A DNA stretch of 64,000 bases from Aplectana chamaeleonis (lineage: Eukaryota; Nematoda; Chromadorea; Rhabditida; Cosmocercidae), in assembly GCA_029168955.1 (NCBI GenBank), contig JAPDOI010001341.1, positions 102,501-166,500 of the forward strand, in the 5' to 3' direction. Under the pieces are notes generated by a model that worked only from the letters and a program-made list of their open reading frames with translations, was not told where the DNA came from and ran no database searches. This document shows, in pieces, positions 36,163-47,746 of the stretch. A program made the position numbers and the translations under genes. Within the stretch, counting starts at the first letter, position 1; each line of letters starts with the position of its first letter.

Positions 36163-36964
36163 AGATATTGAGACTGACTCTTCCGAGCAACCAATAGGCG
36201 TTCAATAGTTCTCCATATATTCAAGGTAGATGTTTACGGGAGTGACGATTAGCCGTAGGTGAGCGAGTGCTCTTCTACGCCTAATCGTCTTCCTGTGAAC
36301 CTGAAGTCGGAATATGTTCTGAATTTTGTACTTTGTTCATTAGGCGTAACGGTGAGGCTAATTTGGTCGTAAATGACCTTTAGATAGGACGCTTGGGCCA
36401 GCGGACTTTGTAGGCGTGGTTTAACCTTGATAGACTCGTTAGAGACAAGTGCCAGTTTGCAACCTGATGTTCCACTAAAGTCGATTTTGAGGCGTGAATC
36501 TGTTTTGAAATGTGAAAAAAAATGTGTCAGAATGTCAGAATTCCAAGTCGAAGTCAATGCCGGCCATATTCTGTCGCTGCCCGGAATGTCGCGACAACTG
36601 CGACTATTCAAAAGTTTCAAATTGGCGCCTCCTCGACAGGCCGCCCAAGGCATACCATAACACTGCGAGACCACCCAGAAAGGGCCCATGACGGATCGCC
36701 ATTCCTATTCTCGACGCAGCCGACGGACAGCAGCCCTCATTTTTTTCTACCACCTCTTAGTAATTAATAAATTTTTCATTGTATTTGATGTTTAATCAAC
36801 ATTCCTAATTCTCTAACCACATAGTAATAACCGCTGGTGCAACACGCGATCACGCACGGCTGCCGCTGTTTTTTTTATTACCACACCTTTCCTTTGGCAC
36901 GATTTAGCTAACTAAGCCGTGCTTAGCTACCGTTTAAAGAGCATATATAGCCTCTCCTTCTCAT
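36163..36964. other. No recognisable gene
   Basis: A minus frame of 146 codons (36249-36689) overlaps plus frames of 77-81 codons. None has recognisable motifs. It follows the gag remnant but shows no protease or RT signature. Confidence 0.35.
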
Positions 36965-37105
36965 ATAAGCCCGGCCGGGTGCAAGCAGCGTTGCGGTCGG
37001 TGAGCGGTCGGTCATGGCGAAACAAAACACTGATTGGGATGTTGACATGATAAGCTGGATAAACTTTTCTTCGACCTCCTCAAAATGAGGGAGAAAGGCT
37101 GTAAC
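36965..37105. repeat. Dispersed repeat paired with 27540-27670
   Basis: Both copies contain GCGGTCGGTCATGGC, TTTTGACATGATAAGC or GTTGACATGATAAGC, and CTCAAAATGAG in the same order and spacing. The other copy lies inside element E. Confidence 0.7.
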
Positions 37106-37599
37106 TCCTTGCGACCACCGATTCGGTTCGAGTCATACAAATTATGTTACCATGCAAAAACCGAGAACTCAAACCTTTATTTTCGAACCCCCACTATACC
37201 TCAACAAACAAAAAAAATGGACAGAACAGAAGCGGCTATTTTTCCTTTCGCTTGGCATGACATTTGATTACTTCATCAACAATCGGGCAGATTCCTGGAA
37301 TTTCATATTAAGTGATTCAGCTTGCAAAGAGCGGAAAACTTCTAAACATGCTGAAAAACCTATTTTCAGGCAAAGAAAACCTTCTGGGGCGGATTCCTGA
37401 ATGATATGTCATAACTTTCGTAGTTTTCGTGTGCGTGTGTTCCTGTGTCTGTGTGTCCGTTTGACCGATAATCCATAGAAGGACTCGTTATGTTTAAAAA
37501 TTTGTGTTAGATTGTGCAGGTTGAGCGAGTTTTTGGTCGAAGATTATAGTTGAGGGGGTCGGATAAAGACAGAGGACACCCTAAAAAAATCTCAGATTT

Positions 37600-38215
37600 G
37601 ATGCTTGTCTTGTAGAGAATGACACGCTGATCAGACAGACCGACATGGGAGTGAAAATAGAAAATGCGGTTCAAATTCGTCCGCCATTCTAGCCGCTTCT
37701 GAGCTCCGAGCTCAAAAATCTGTCGTGGACCGTGGCGGTGACTGTTGGGGCGGGTCACTTATATATAGCTCACTTGGATTAGATGAGATCTCGCGCTTGG
37801 CACGTTTTATACAGAGGGTGTGTACCACACAACAACATGAAAATCACAAAATTCATGTCTGATTGTGTACTGTAACTTTGAGGACATCAAACCTCTCAAC
37901 ATGCTTAGTGACTTATTTCTAACCAGTGAAACACCTTCTGGTCAGATATATCATAATTATGTAGTTTTTAAAAGACTTTGTATAAAACTGTCGTATGTTT
38001 CTCCAATATCGCAATTCACGCAGCTGTTTACTCCATTGAGCAAATCATTATTGAAAAGTAGCATACCAGTTATGGCGCAGATCCAGTCCACATTTTTTGT
38101 TATGTCCATGAAGAAATTTACTACAACTGAAAACACAGTTCTGTATGATGCTTACAAGTACAGGGCGGCTGTTAAGTATGTTCCACTTTTTCAATTTCTT
38201 GGGGAAGTTCACTAA
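37600..38215 (+). other. Unassigned open frame next to a repeat shared with 63720-63880
   Basis: The stretch 37785-37870 (GATCTCGCGCTTGGCACG to TTCATGTCTGATTGTGTA) resembles 63789-63876. It runs into an open frame ending at 38215 (about 116 codons, VYCNFEDIKPLNML onward) with no ATG at its start. I do not recognise it. It may be a decayed element protein or chance. Confidence 0.3.
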
Positions 38216-38272
38216 GGAACAGGTCTGGGACAATATTCATTTTAGGTACCCACAGGATTACTAGTTGTTTCC

Positions 38273-38932
38273 TTAAAGGCAGCATACACGCTCGCAAGCT
38301 TAGTCGAGATAACAGCATAGATAGGTCCGCACGGCCCGTACTATGTCGTCAACGACGTTTGAAGCGCTGAAAACTGTCCAGGATGACAATATTTGACAAT
38401 GTTTGAGCAATCTTGCCTTCCACGCCCGTATTTTCACACCCCTTCGAGTAACAGAATGAGAATCGATACTTGTGAAAACGTGTGATAATTGAGAGTGATA
38501 GCACTATCAAATGGGAGTTCACGAGAGAAAAAGCTTGGTTTACTTCAGTATAACATGTCTGCATACCTATTGACTCTCGTCCACTTTCGAGAATGCCGCT
38601 CTACTGTGGCTGACCTCTTGAAATGGAGGATTTTATCAGTGCACAAACATGTTATATTGAGGTAAATCGAGTTTTTTCTCTACTGCACTCCCTTTTTATA
38701 GTGCTATCATTCTAAGTTATCACATGATTTATCAAGTATCGATTCTCATTCTGTTACTCGAAGGGGTGTGAAAATACGGGCGTCGAAGGCAAGATTGCTC
38801 AAACATTGTCAAATATTGTCATCCTGGACAGTTTTCAGCGCTTCAAACGTCGTTGACGACATAGTATGGGCCGTGCGGACCTATCTATGCTGTTATCTCG
38901 ACTATGCTTGCGAGCGTGTATGCTGCCTTTAA
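38273..38932. mobile_element. AAAGGCAGC-type foldback MITE, copy i
   Basis: TTAAAGGCAGCATACACGCT at the left is fully inverted at the right, with long arms (about 270 bp, roughly 90 percent identity; for example CGTCAACGACGTTTGAAGCG) around a diverged centre near 38590. TTAA on both sides. Confidence 0.9.
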
Positions 38933-39418
38933 AGGCAGTGTTCACGATAATCTTCAATTTTTAGATTATTCACTATATTGACTAAGTGGCCCCCTGGTAG
39001 AACTAAAATGACGAAGAAATTGAGAAAAACGCTCCGGAAGTTCCCGAAATCCTCAAGTATCAGCCCGCCTTTTAGGTATCACAGGAAGTGTTTGTTGGGA
39101 CAATGAAATCTTTTGAGGACCCGTCCTTAGCAATTCTCAACTTTCTTCTGCTCCGTGCTTTCCTTCGGACCCTAACTAATACTGTTTTGCCTAAAATATA
39201 CCTCCATTTTTGACTAGCCCCATTTTCTACCGGTGACAACCACCGTGAACATGTTCATCCAACCGGACAACTAATCCATGTTGTAGAATAATGTCACTGA
39301 AATACGACGTTTTAATGCGTTTCTCGCCGTTTCTTCGTAATTTGGGTAACGCTTGGAGGCCAACGCATTGTTTTATCTGAAAAACTGGGACCGAAAATCA
39401 TTGTGAACACTGCCTTTG
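38929..39418. mobile_element. AAAGGCA-type MITE, copy j, sharing a TTAA with copy i
   Basis: It starts at the same TTAA that closes copy i and ends CATTGTGAACACTGCCTTTGA. It is an inverted close relative of copies a and b. Confidence 0.88.
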
Positions 39419-40007
39419 ATATAATTGTCAACTGATGTATTTTTTCCTAAGCGTCCGTAGCGGCTCGAATATGCTTTACGTCAAAAGAAGCTATGAAAAG
39501 CAATTTCAATCCATTGCTCGGTCTTTTGCATGTTCCTTTCTGGAACAACTTCTTTATGATTGGTTGGGTACATGAAACAGTGAACAAAAACTCGTGGTTT
39601 GTCCACACGGGGCGATCACTTCCAGGTAGAGTAGGTATATCAAACGAATAATATCGATTTTCCCGAATAAATTTAGTTTTCTCTTCATGATCGGAATGGT
39701 TTCAACAGCACTTGTTATCACGCATTAGGTTAAGTGAAAGGTTCTCAATTTTTATAAAACAATTGGGTTTCGTCCATTCATTAACATGCCACAACCAATT
39801 AATTGAGTTTTTATTCGAGTATTCGAATAATCGAATAAATGGTTATAGCAATTCTGTGATTGGACAGAAATTTACTTTTTCATCAATTATGGAAACCTTG
39901 CCCCTCACGTAAAGTTTGATACCAAGGGCAGTTAAAACCATCTCGTCTCTGAGAAAATATAAGAGTTAATTGGAAAATCGATATTATTAGGTGATATCCA
40001 TGACTGC
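39419..40007. other. No recognisable feature
   Basis: AT-rich spacer; a few ATTCGAATAATCG words near 39820-39835, otherwise nothing supported. Confidence 0.4.
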
Positions 40008-40140
40008 CAGGACTGTGCGGAACTGTTCCGTTTCGGATTCCGTTTCCGTATTTCCGGTGGTTTTGCGCTGCTCTATTGCGCTTCCGTTTCCGACTTTTCA
40101 TGCCCGGAAACGGACGATAATATTGCTACACGGGTAATGG
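40008..40140. repeat. CAGGA-headed TTTCCG-word element
   Basis: Starts CAGGACTGTGCGGAACTG and continues with GTTCCGTTTCGG, ATTCCGTTTCCG and CGCTTCCGTTTCCG words. A second TTTCCG cluster lies at 40840-40925 without the head. The far end is undefined. Confidence 0.55.
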
Positions 40141-40420
40141 TAGTGGGTCTAGGCGAGAGTGCTTGAAGGCATCACAAGGGGCTGAAAATCACTTTCGAAC
40201 TCTTGTGTCCAATCGAATCTCTGAGCCTGACTAAGACCTTCGACGAAATTCGGGACTTTTTAAAATTGCTACCCTCTAGAATGATGACACGAATTAGGAA
40301 TGGGAGGAATACGACTGCGTTTTGGACGATTTTTCAAAACAGCTTTTTCTGCGAGAATGAATTATTTTTGTAAGACTTAACGCTCGAGTCTTCCTCTTCG
40401 TTTGTTTACCTCCACACCAG

Positions 40421-41990
40421 CAATAAGAATCGGGACACGTTTTTTCACGTACAACCTGCTCTCCAAGAAGGAGTCTGGACGGAGACAGATGGAGGTGGCA
40501 ACGGACACAACACTGCGCGTTAGAGGCAGATCACAAGTGAGTTTTCCTATTCTAGCCGAAAAATCTTCTTTTAAGCACTTTTTGAGTTTAATTGTGTGGT
40601 ATTAGCTCCGCTAGGCAATTGAGGGTCAAAATAAAACATTGAAATTTGTCGTGAAGGATCTGAAGATTGATTTCTGATCAGTCCTGAACACGCTACGAGG
40701 CCGCACGCATTCATCTACACATGGCACAGCCTGGACTCTTTTCAGGGGAACAGGCTGTGTGTCCACTGCTTAAATGGGACGGCTATGTGCCTATCGAGAG
40801 TAATGTTCAAAACTGACAGCCCATGATTTTTTTATCTCTTCCGTTTACGAGTTTCCGTTCCCGGCGATTTTTGACCATTTTTCTTCCGTTTCAGTTTCCG
40901 AAAGTCTCGAAAAATATCTCCTCTCACAAGAAATTAGAGAATTACAACGTTCGTGACAAGACGGACGTTCAGATCCCGTGAAGATATAGAAATGCAGGCA
41001 AGAGAGTTCGTGGAATCCGTGAAAATCGACATGAGAACGCTTTCTTTGGCCTGTTTTTGTAATGGGGACCAATCCGGCTTTGCGAAAGAAATGACCACGG
41101 CTCGAACTCTGGCACCAGCCGGTTGTAAAAAGGTGAATAATAGCTATTGCTTTGATTACCCCCTTCAATAAGCCAAATAACCGTCATCTGGCTTTATAGG
41201 TTGAAAGAATAGTGGATAGCAAAGCGGCAACCACGCACTCCTACACAGTGTTGCCACTAGTCTACGCCGATGGCAGACTTGGAGACAAGCTGTTTGTCCT
41301 TCTGCAGGAAAGAAACGGAGTTTTCCCTCGTCAAGGTCACTTTGAGGCTCCAAACCTCGTTGTTCGAGCTGGTACCACTCACATAATGACGAAAAATCAC
41401 ATGGTGGAGTGGTTGAGGAGCTGCGTATTTGTACCTGGAGGACCTCGTGAGACATATCTCATTGTGGACTCGTGGTCGTCATTTCGTGATGTCGAGACCA
41501 TAAACAAAGCAGTTCCCGAAGGTAATTAATTCACTCTAGTTCTGTAGGTAAATTCCACTCATGCAAACCTAGTTTAGGCCATCGCGTAGTTGTACGGAAC
41601 ATCCCTCCTGGTGCAACGTCGATGATTCAACCTCTCGACGTCTTCTTTTTCGGGCCATTGAAGAATGTCATGAAGAGAATCCGAGCACATATACTCGTTA
41701 ACGACATCGATTTCAATGTAGCACAAAGAGACAACATTCTCATGGTGATTTCGCAAGTCTACAGAATGTTTTGTGCGCCGAGATTTGTGAATTTCCTCAA
41801 GTACTCTTGGCATATGGCAGGGTACGTAGACGAGCGTCCAGGTCAGTTTGACACTCCGTGAGAATACCTATTCCGGCTTGAGGCCGCAGACTGTTTCGAG
41901 GACGGATGTCAGTGTACGTTTTTATTCGATGCGCCGTTTGTGAACATCATTTGTGCTTTTCCCATTTTTTCGTATCGTTCCATCAGTGTT
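40421..41990 (+). pseudogene. pogo-like DDE transposase, split, with an in-frame stop
   Basis: Exon-like blocks: 40421-40536 (tentative), 40938-41132, 41200-41521 and 41578-41861, with GT/AG borders that keep frame. The second block holds the first catalytic Asp in CNGDQSGFAKEM and the conserved RTLAPAG. The third holds THSYTVLPLVYADGRL, HIMTKNHMVEW and the second Asp in LIVDSWSSFRD. The fourth holds IPPGATSMIQPLDVFFFGPL with the third Asp. This is the DDE_1 fold of pogo/Tigger-type transposases. A TGA at 41859-41861 interrupts the frame, which continues EYLFRLEAADCFEDG to about 41990. No flanking TIR was identified and the HTH/CENP-B part is not recognisable. It could be a decayed transposon or a former host-captured gene. 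Confidence 0.75.
40840..40925. repeat. TTTCCG-word cluster upstream of the transposase block
   Basis: CTTCCGTTTACGAGTTTCCG and TTCCGTTTCAGTTTCCG words; would lie in the intron of the pogo-like gene. Confidence 0.6.
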
Positions 41991-42184
41991 AAAATGAATT
42001 TTCGCTCTCCATTTTCAACGCCAAACGAAGAGAAAACAACGCAATTCTTCCATCAAGGCAACAGAATGCGTCGAGAGAATGAGTCTAAAATTGTATTTCC
42101 GAAACCTGATTATATGTGCGAAAGTGCTAAAAATGTCGAAGGCAAGAAAATCATTAAATTCCGAGGAGAAAACTGAAAATGCAA

Positions 42185-42262
42185 AAATTTCGCACGGCTC
42201 GGGGATCGAACCCTTCGTAGCTCATTCACGAAGCGAGAGCTCTACCACTATTACCCCTCGTA
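42185..42262 (-). other. tRNA-like sequence on the minus strand
   Basis: On the minus strand TAATAGTGGTAGAGCTC and GGTTCGATCCC resemble A and B boxes at tRNA spacing, but the D arm is short and the acceptor arms do not pair. Likely a tRNA pseudogene or SINE. Confidence 0.35.
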
Positions 42263-43003
42263 GACGTGTCCCCTCTTCTGCGGTGAGCAAACTTCGGCGG
42301 GTCACAGCGCTCTCTGTGGGAGGTCTAGGCAGCTAGTATTGATATATGTTTACTACCTTACCTGGACCTACAATCGTGTATACATCTCACTCCGAATGGT
42401 TACTATGGCTAATTGTGGTTCCCTTGTCAGCTCTGATCCCTGCAGGCTGGCGTGACAGAGCTGTAGCTCAAAAGGAATCGGAGAAAAGTGCTATAGAAAT
42501 GCAGACGCCCTTGGACAATCCTCTCTTGAAATATTTTTTCTGTGTTTATGTATGTGGGTTAATTGCTTTGTTCTGGCTGTCAAACATACTTTTAGAATGC
42601 AATCGCGTGCTTCCAAAGGTGTGAACGCCCCGTATCCATCGAAACCTACTTCATGTTAGGGAAAAAACATTCTCCCGGCTTTCGGGTGAGAGATGCATAG
42701 CCTCTCAACTCAGGCTAGCAGAAGTTTTGTCTGCTTTCCGAAACACGAGAATAGGGCTCGTTGATTGCTGCTCTGGCACAGGGCTGGAAATAAATCCACG
42801 TCGACTACCTGCGTGCCACAGCGCTTACAGGAGAGAAGAGACTTCAAGTCTATATGAATCCCAAATTAGAGTTCTTTCAAAACCCTCTTGCAAAAACAAA
42901 GAATACCTCCGTGGGTACTCAAAACTATATCACTTAATTGCAACTGTTTTGCTCTGCTACAAAAGGGTCATGATTTTGCATTGAAGAAGTTGTGAAAATC
43001 TCG
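42263..43003. other. No recognisable gene
   Basis: A plus frame 42346-42624 includes a hydrophobic stretch (YFFCVYVCGLIALFWLSNIL), but start and family are unclear. Nothing else is supported. Confidence 0.3.
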
Positions 43004-43706
43004 TTAAAGGCAGTGTTCACGATGAAATATGGTTGTCGAGTTTTCCATAGTAAAGTCTTCTTTTGGTTCAATGTATTACGACCTGAGCGAAAAAAAAACA
43101 CGGAAAAGCCCTATTTGAAGTGAAATTAGCCATCTTAAATCGGTCTTTTTCGGCTGGCGCACAACTCTAGTGCTGATTTGTAAGGTGTGTCCGAATAAGA
43201 ATGGTCGACCATGCGGCTGTCGTACGTGGCAGGCGGCTGTCGCGTGCGCCGCTCTCGGACGAGCATGCGAAACGACAGCGAGCCTTCCTACGCAGCCATT
43301 CACTATGAGCGGAGCCAGGAAGAGCCCGAAAAGAGCACGAAGTTGCCACTCTGAGCGCAAGGCAAACCCCAAAAGCGCATTGCCCGCCCACCGACGTGAA
43401 CGAATGAAGCTTGAAATCGTGAGATGAGTGATGGATGGTTTCCGAATATTGGCCCCGTTCTTCCGTTCATTCTCGACTTCTCTCTTTACTCAGGTCAGCT
43501 CGCATACATCGGCGGCAAAAGACGGAAGTTTACAAGCCTCGGAAAACTCGTCCACCATGCCTCACTAGCTCAATTCTAGAGGGACCATAACTCCGTTCCC
43601 AGGAGGTCGTGTACGATTTCAAAGGCATCGTTGGGATCAGCATGAGACCGTTTTCAGGATAGGCTGGAAAACAAAAGAACGATTTTCATCGTGGACACTG
43701 CCTTCA
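43004..43706. mobile_element. AAAGGCA-type MITE, copy k, with nested GTGTCCGAAT-type fragment
   Basis: Bounded by TTAAAGGCAGTGTTCACGAT and ATCGTGGACACTGCCTTCAA. At 43183 a copy of the GTGTCCGAATAAGAATGG element begins and covers roughly 150 bp, after which the usual interior (GATGAGTGATGG, CCCCGTTCTTCCGTTCATTC) resumes. Confidence 0.8.
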
Positions 43707-43999
43707 AAAGATTTCACAGCTTTTAACGAGATTCTCTCAAGTTCTTCAACGCCAAATCATAACCCTTTTGTAGCAAAGCAATAGAGTTACAAATTTCACT
43801 TTATTTTAGCAAAGGTTCCCTTTGAAGAAAAAGAAGCAAAAGGGTCGTGTTTGATCTTCCGAGTGTTCTCTTCCATAGTATACCGTAAACTTAAGAACGG
43901 ACTCCATAATCGTGTTTACCGCCTCAAATGACATCTCGAGACGGAGTTTGAGCACAGTTTGATTCCATACTCACTCATTACCGCATCTGGCGCAATGAA

Positions 44000-44285
44000 T
44001 CGCCAATGCCGGAAACAGATCGATTCAAAAATGAGCTCCCTAGATCAGTTTTAAGTGTTCCAACAAGATCGTGAACGCCAATTGAAAAAAAAAACGAGAT
44101 TAACGAATTTCCGACCAAAATCACGTGGTTTTCTCCCTTTTTTCTCAAGTCTCAGGGAACCATTCTATATCATTTTTGTGTGTAGGTACCAGCTTTTCAC
44201 CCCCTTTTTATTGACAGAGAACTTGCTTTCCCAAAGGGGCGATTTAGAACCAAATAAGGTGCGCGCTTTGCGCGCGCAACGATCC
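44000..44285. repeat. Dispersed repeat paired with 17100-17470
   Basis: Same order of shared blocks as the first copy, ending GGTGCGCGCTTTGCGCGCGC. Confidence 0.7.
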
Positions 44286-45037
44286 CGGACCTGTGCGTTA
44301 GTGAACTGTTGCGGCGTCTTCGAAAGCGGAAAATACTTACAATCCTGTAGAGGCGACACGGAATATACAAATATACAAATACATTTGTATACACCTTTTT
44401 TTTCGAGATATGTCGGATAACTTTTCTTGATGATTCATACTTGCCAATAACAGTGGTAATAATAATTCCCCTGTATTCAGCTCTCTCCTAAATGAGGACC
44501 AAAGTCACGAGGAAGAGCGGGACTGAACTTCCAAATAGAACTCGGTGCTAACACATTAACAATGGGATTTGAAACCAGTTCCGACTATCGTAGGGAGTGG
44601 GTCGCAATAGGCGTACGAACGCCAACTGCGAAGGTTATTTGTGTGAGTTTTGGTAATTCTTTCGCAAATTTTTTCTTTTCTTTTTTGGGTGACTCTACGA
44701 AATGGGTTGAAAATAGGGAAAACTTGCTTTCCGAAAAATTTCGCACCCCGTCATGGCATTGTCAATACTGCGATCACGCGGGCTTTTCTTTTTCAAGAGA
44801 CTCTCTTCCTTTCCTTCGTCCCTTTCTTCCTCGAGGGAACCCAGGTGCTAGTGGGTTTCTTTTTTACCTACTGTGCTTGCATAAGCTATAGATCACCAAG
44901 CTCAGGAATCATTTCCTGAGAACTGTACTGCGTACACAAAACATCAGAAGTTCCACATATGTACATAAAGACATATCATGAATTTAGGTAGATTGGTTTT
45001 GCGCATAAATATTTCCGTAGGGAAACGGAAACATTAC

Positions 45038-47734
45038 CTTCAGCTGTAGGATCACACGTAACGGAGGAACCACTTGCGATACCAACGACAGTGGCTTTTT
45101 CTCCATCATTCCATTGGAAAAGCGGTCCGCCACTATCACCCTAAAAATACAATTTCAGCTAATGGAGCTTCCTCTCTTAACACTCACTCAGAAGTGGCGC
45201 ACGTAGCTGAAACTTATGCTGAAATCAGACAATCGCAGACCACTTCTTCGCGAATGTCCCAGAGACAGATTCAGAAGTGTTCCATGAGGTTGGTCAAAAG
45301 TTTTGTCTCACATCTTCTTAGTTTCAATTTAGAGTGTGCAGTCATGGATCTCACACATACCGCACAAACTGAGTTTATTCCGTTTGTCGCTAGAATCTTG
45401 TCGCTCTCGGGATTTCGTTCCATTGCTTTCAATTTTATTTGCCTCAACTCTCTGTGCTCGAATTCATCAATCGGATCGCCAGGTGCTGAAAGAAGCTCAT
45501 CTTAGAAAACCTACTCCACAATTTTGAAGTGGACGAAGAACTCAAATTTCAAACAATAAGGAAGTTATTTCCTTCTATGCTTCTATATATGTAGATAAAA
45601 TTTTCAACACCATAAGTGCGCAGAAGATAGTATTAACCGCAAAGCTTTGCGCCGGACAGCGGTATCGTTAGAAACTGAAATGTTAATAAACAATGAAACG
45701 CACTGTAGTATTTCGACTTACTTACTCCATACCCGGCAGCGGTCAAGTCGTTCTTCAGCTGCTCCCCATCTGTTGGTAAACAAATGAGTGAAGCTTCATT
45801 CTCCGGAATATCCACGGCTAACTCGAGTATAGCTAGATCACTTTCGGTCAGGCTTTGAATAGCAGGCTTAATTTGTTAAAGCTATAATGTAGAGCACAAT
45901 ATTAGTGAAACACATCATATTTATTATGGCGTCCGTAAAGAAATGCAGCTGCAGTTACTCACAGGTAGAAGCCCAAATGTCTTTTTGTCAGTGTATGTAC
46001 TATTGTGTTAATCTTTAGTCGTCCCTCTCACCTTGTTTATCGTATGGCATTTTCGAAAGAATTTAACTTTAGAAAGAAATGGTTGAGAAACTGACAGGGA
46101 AGCGCATAAGAAAAGCGGACCACGCATTGGAGCGGGACAAACTCCAAAGAAGAAAAAGGTTGTAGACTATTTCACATTCCTATCGTTCTCTTTTTGTTTA
46201 AATGCTTCTGTCGTGCACCGAGTTTTTTTTGGGAGACACCTTCTTACAGAATATTGACTCACATAGCTTAGTGCACTGTATGCTCTAGATGCACCATAGG
46301 TACGTCCAACATACGCGTTGACTTTATTTTCGAAGGCAGGCCTAAGAGAAATACTTGCACTATACAATGAAACAACGCTGATGAAAAATGCATATACTAA
46401 TTAAGTACATATAAAATTTGACAGAGTCGTAAGAAGGGTATCGATGAGTAGTTCTTTCCCTTGTGAATATTCTTTTGAGAATTGCGCCCTATGTGGGGCG
46501 AAGCATAAAACAATGAAAGCCACAAACTCTGTTCACGATGGCTTTTATTTATTACTGCCGTTGTTCCACATATTGGTGAAGTCAAAAATCACTCACGGTG
46601 CCCTGTCACCAGATTTATCGGTATTGGCTATCGTTTCTATCACACAATGACGTGCTGTTAAGATGTGCCTCTGCGAAATCAGAACACCACTACAGATACC
46701 TTTCTTCTTGCTGAACGCTGAAAAGCTTACATTTAAAGGGATGGGCATTGCATCCTCGCTATATCTTTAAGTAATTCCAAAAAGCTTCAACGCCCTAAAT
46801 TTTATATTTCAATTGTTCACTATATGAAGCACTTTTTGTGTCATGGTTCAATAAGAGCAACACTGGAAACCAGAAGTACAAAATCAAAAATCTAGAAGGC
46901 GCGTTAGCAGTACATGAGAATTGCATGGTTTTTGCGGAGTTGGTCACGGGAACAGTGGCTTCTTGGGTTGATTGTTGAGCCTACAAAGCGTTTTACCCGA
47001 AATTGCTTTTGACCAGTTGCGTGTTTGACGCGAGAAATTGCTTTTGACCAGTTGCGTGGTTGATGCGAGAATATATCTCAGAGGATGTACAGTTGGTTCA
47101 AGTAAGAACGGAGCAGTTCGACCACGTTAAAATGAATTCATTTACAAAAAAATAAGCACAAGCGCTAGCTAGCAAATGTTGTGCAAAACGTGAGACATCT
47201 TAATTTGACTTTTCCAGAGATCGGTCCTTTCGCCGCTCATCAATTATAGCAAAAAAGAATACTGATTCTACCCTGAGAACTGCTTTTGGGGCAAATTATC
47301 GTGTAATAGCAAACACCTCACCCTTAGTAAGGCCCAAAGAAACCATCCAAGGGTATTCGCCTGGGCTTGTCGTCGTTCCTCCCATTGATCTTTTCGAGCG
47401 TTGTGTTTGAGTTGAGGCTAAATTACTTGCAAACCATTATATTGTGTCTCCTATTCAATCAAAGCTTACACCTAACACAGAATAAGGGAAAAAAACAAAT
47501 CATTTGTTGGATAAATTCAGGATGTGGCTTGCGTAAAGGTCAAAGGATACCTGTTCAAAAGTTTCGTATTCGCGGAAGCTTAGAGTGAATTTCATCCCTT
47601 ATTCTTCAGATATATCATATGTACTCACTCAGAAAGTGTCTACCGCAATCCTGCTTTATCGCTTCATTCTCTGATTTTGACACTTTACCAGCATGGACAA
47701 AGCAAACTAACACGAACAACAATAGAATGCGCAT
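45038..47734 (-). CDS. Secreted trypsin/chymotrypsin-fold serine protease, multi-exon
   Basis: Exons, read on the minus strand: 47734-47629 (signal peptide MRILLLFVLVCFVHA), 47417-47317 (GGTTTSPGEYPWMVSLGL), 46754-46597 (catalytic His in ILTARHCV), 46341-46263, about 46090-46032, 45866-45722 (catalytic Asp in SDLAILEL), 45485-45361 (ending NSVCA) and 45140-45038 (catalytic Ser in GDSGGPL). Most borders are GT/AG and in phase; exon 4 to 5 does not join in frame, so a small exon or border is missed, and the last exon after 45038 was not found. The specificity position six residues before the catalytic Ser is Ser, suggesting chymotrypsin-like rather than trypsin-like preference (inference). The activation site reads KR-SMGG rather than the usual IVGG. 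The product is presumably secreted, either digestive or parasitic. S1A fold is certain; substrate is not. Confidence 0.88.
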
Positions 47735-47746
47735 CTGTAAGTGGTC
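47735..47746 (-). promoter_or_regulatory. Possible spliced-leader acceptor before the protease ATG
   Basis: On the minus strand GACCACTTACAG directly precedes the ATG, with no upstream exon needed for the signal peptide. In nematodes this arrangement usually marks SL trans-splicing. Inference from position only. Confidence 0.4.

Noticed and set aside
36249..36689. 146-codon minus frame as a retrotransposon protein
   Set aside because: No protease, RT or integrase motif can be seen, and the opposite strand is also open.
44197..44394. VYTNV frame as the last exon of the serine protease
   Set aside because: It resembles the PGVYT motif but is out of phase with the preceding exon end (45038), lacks a good acceptor and lies in TATACAAA-type low-complexity sequence.
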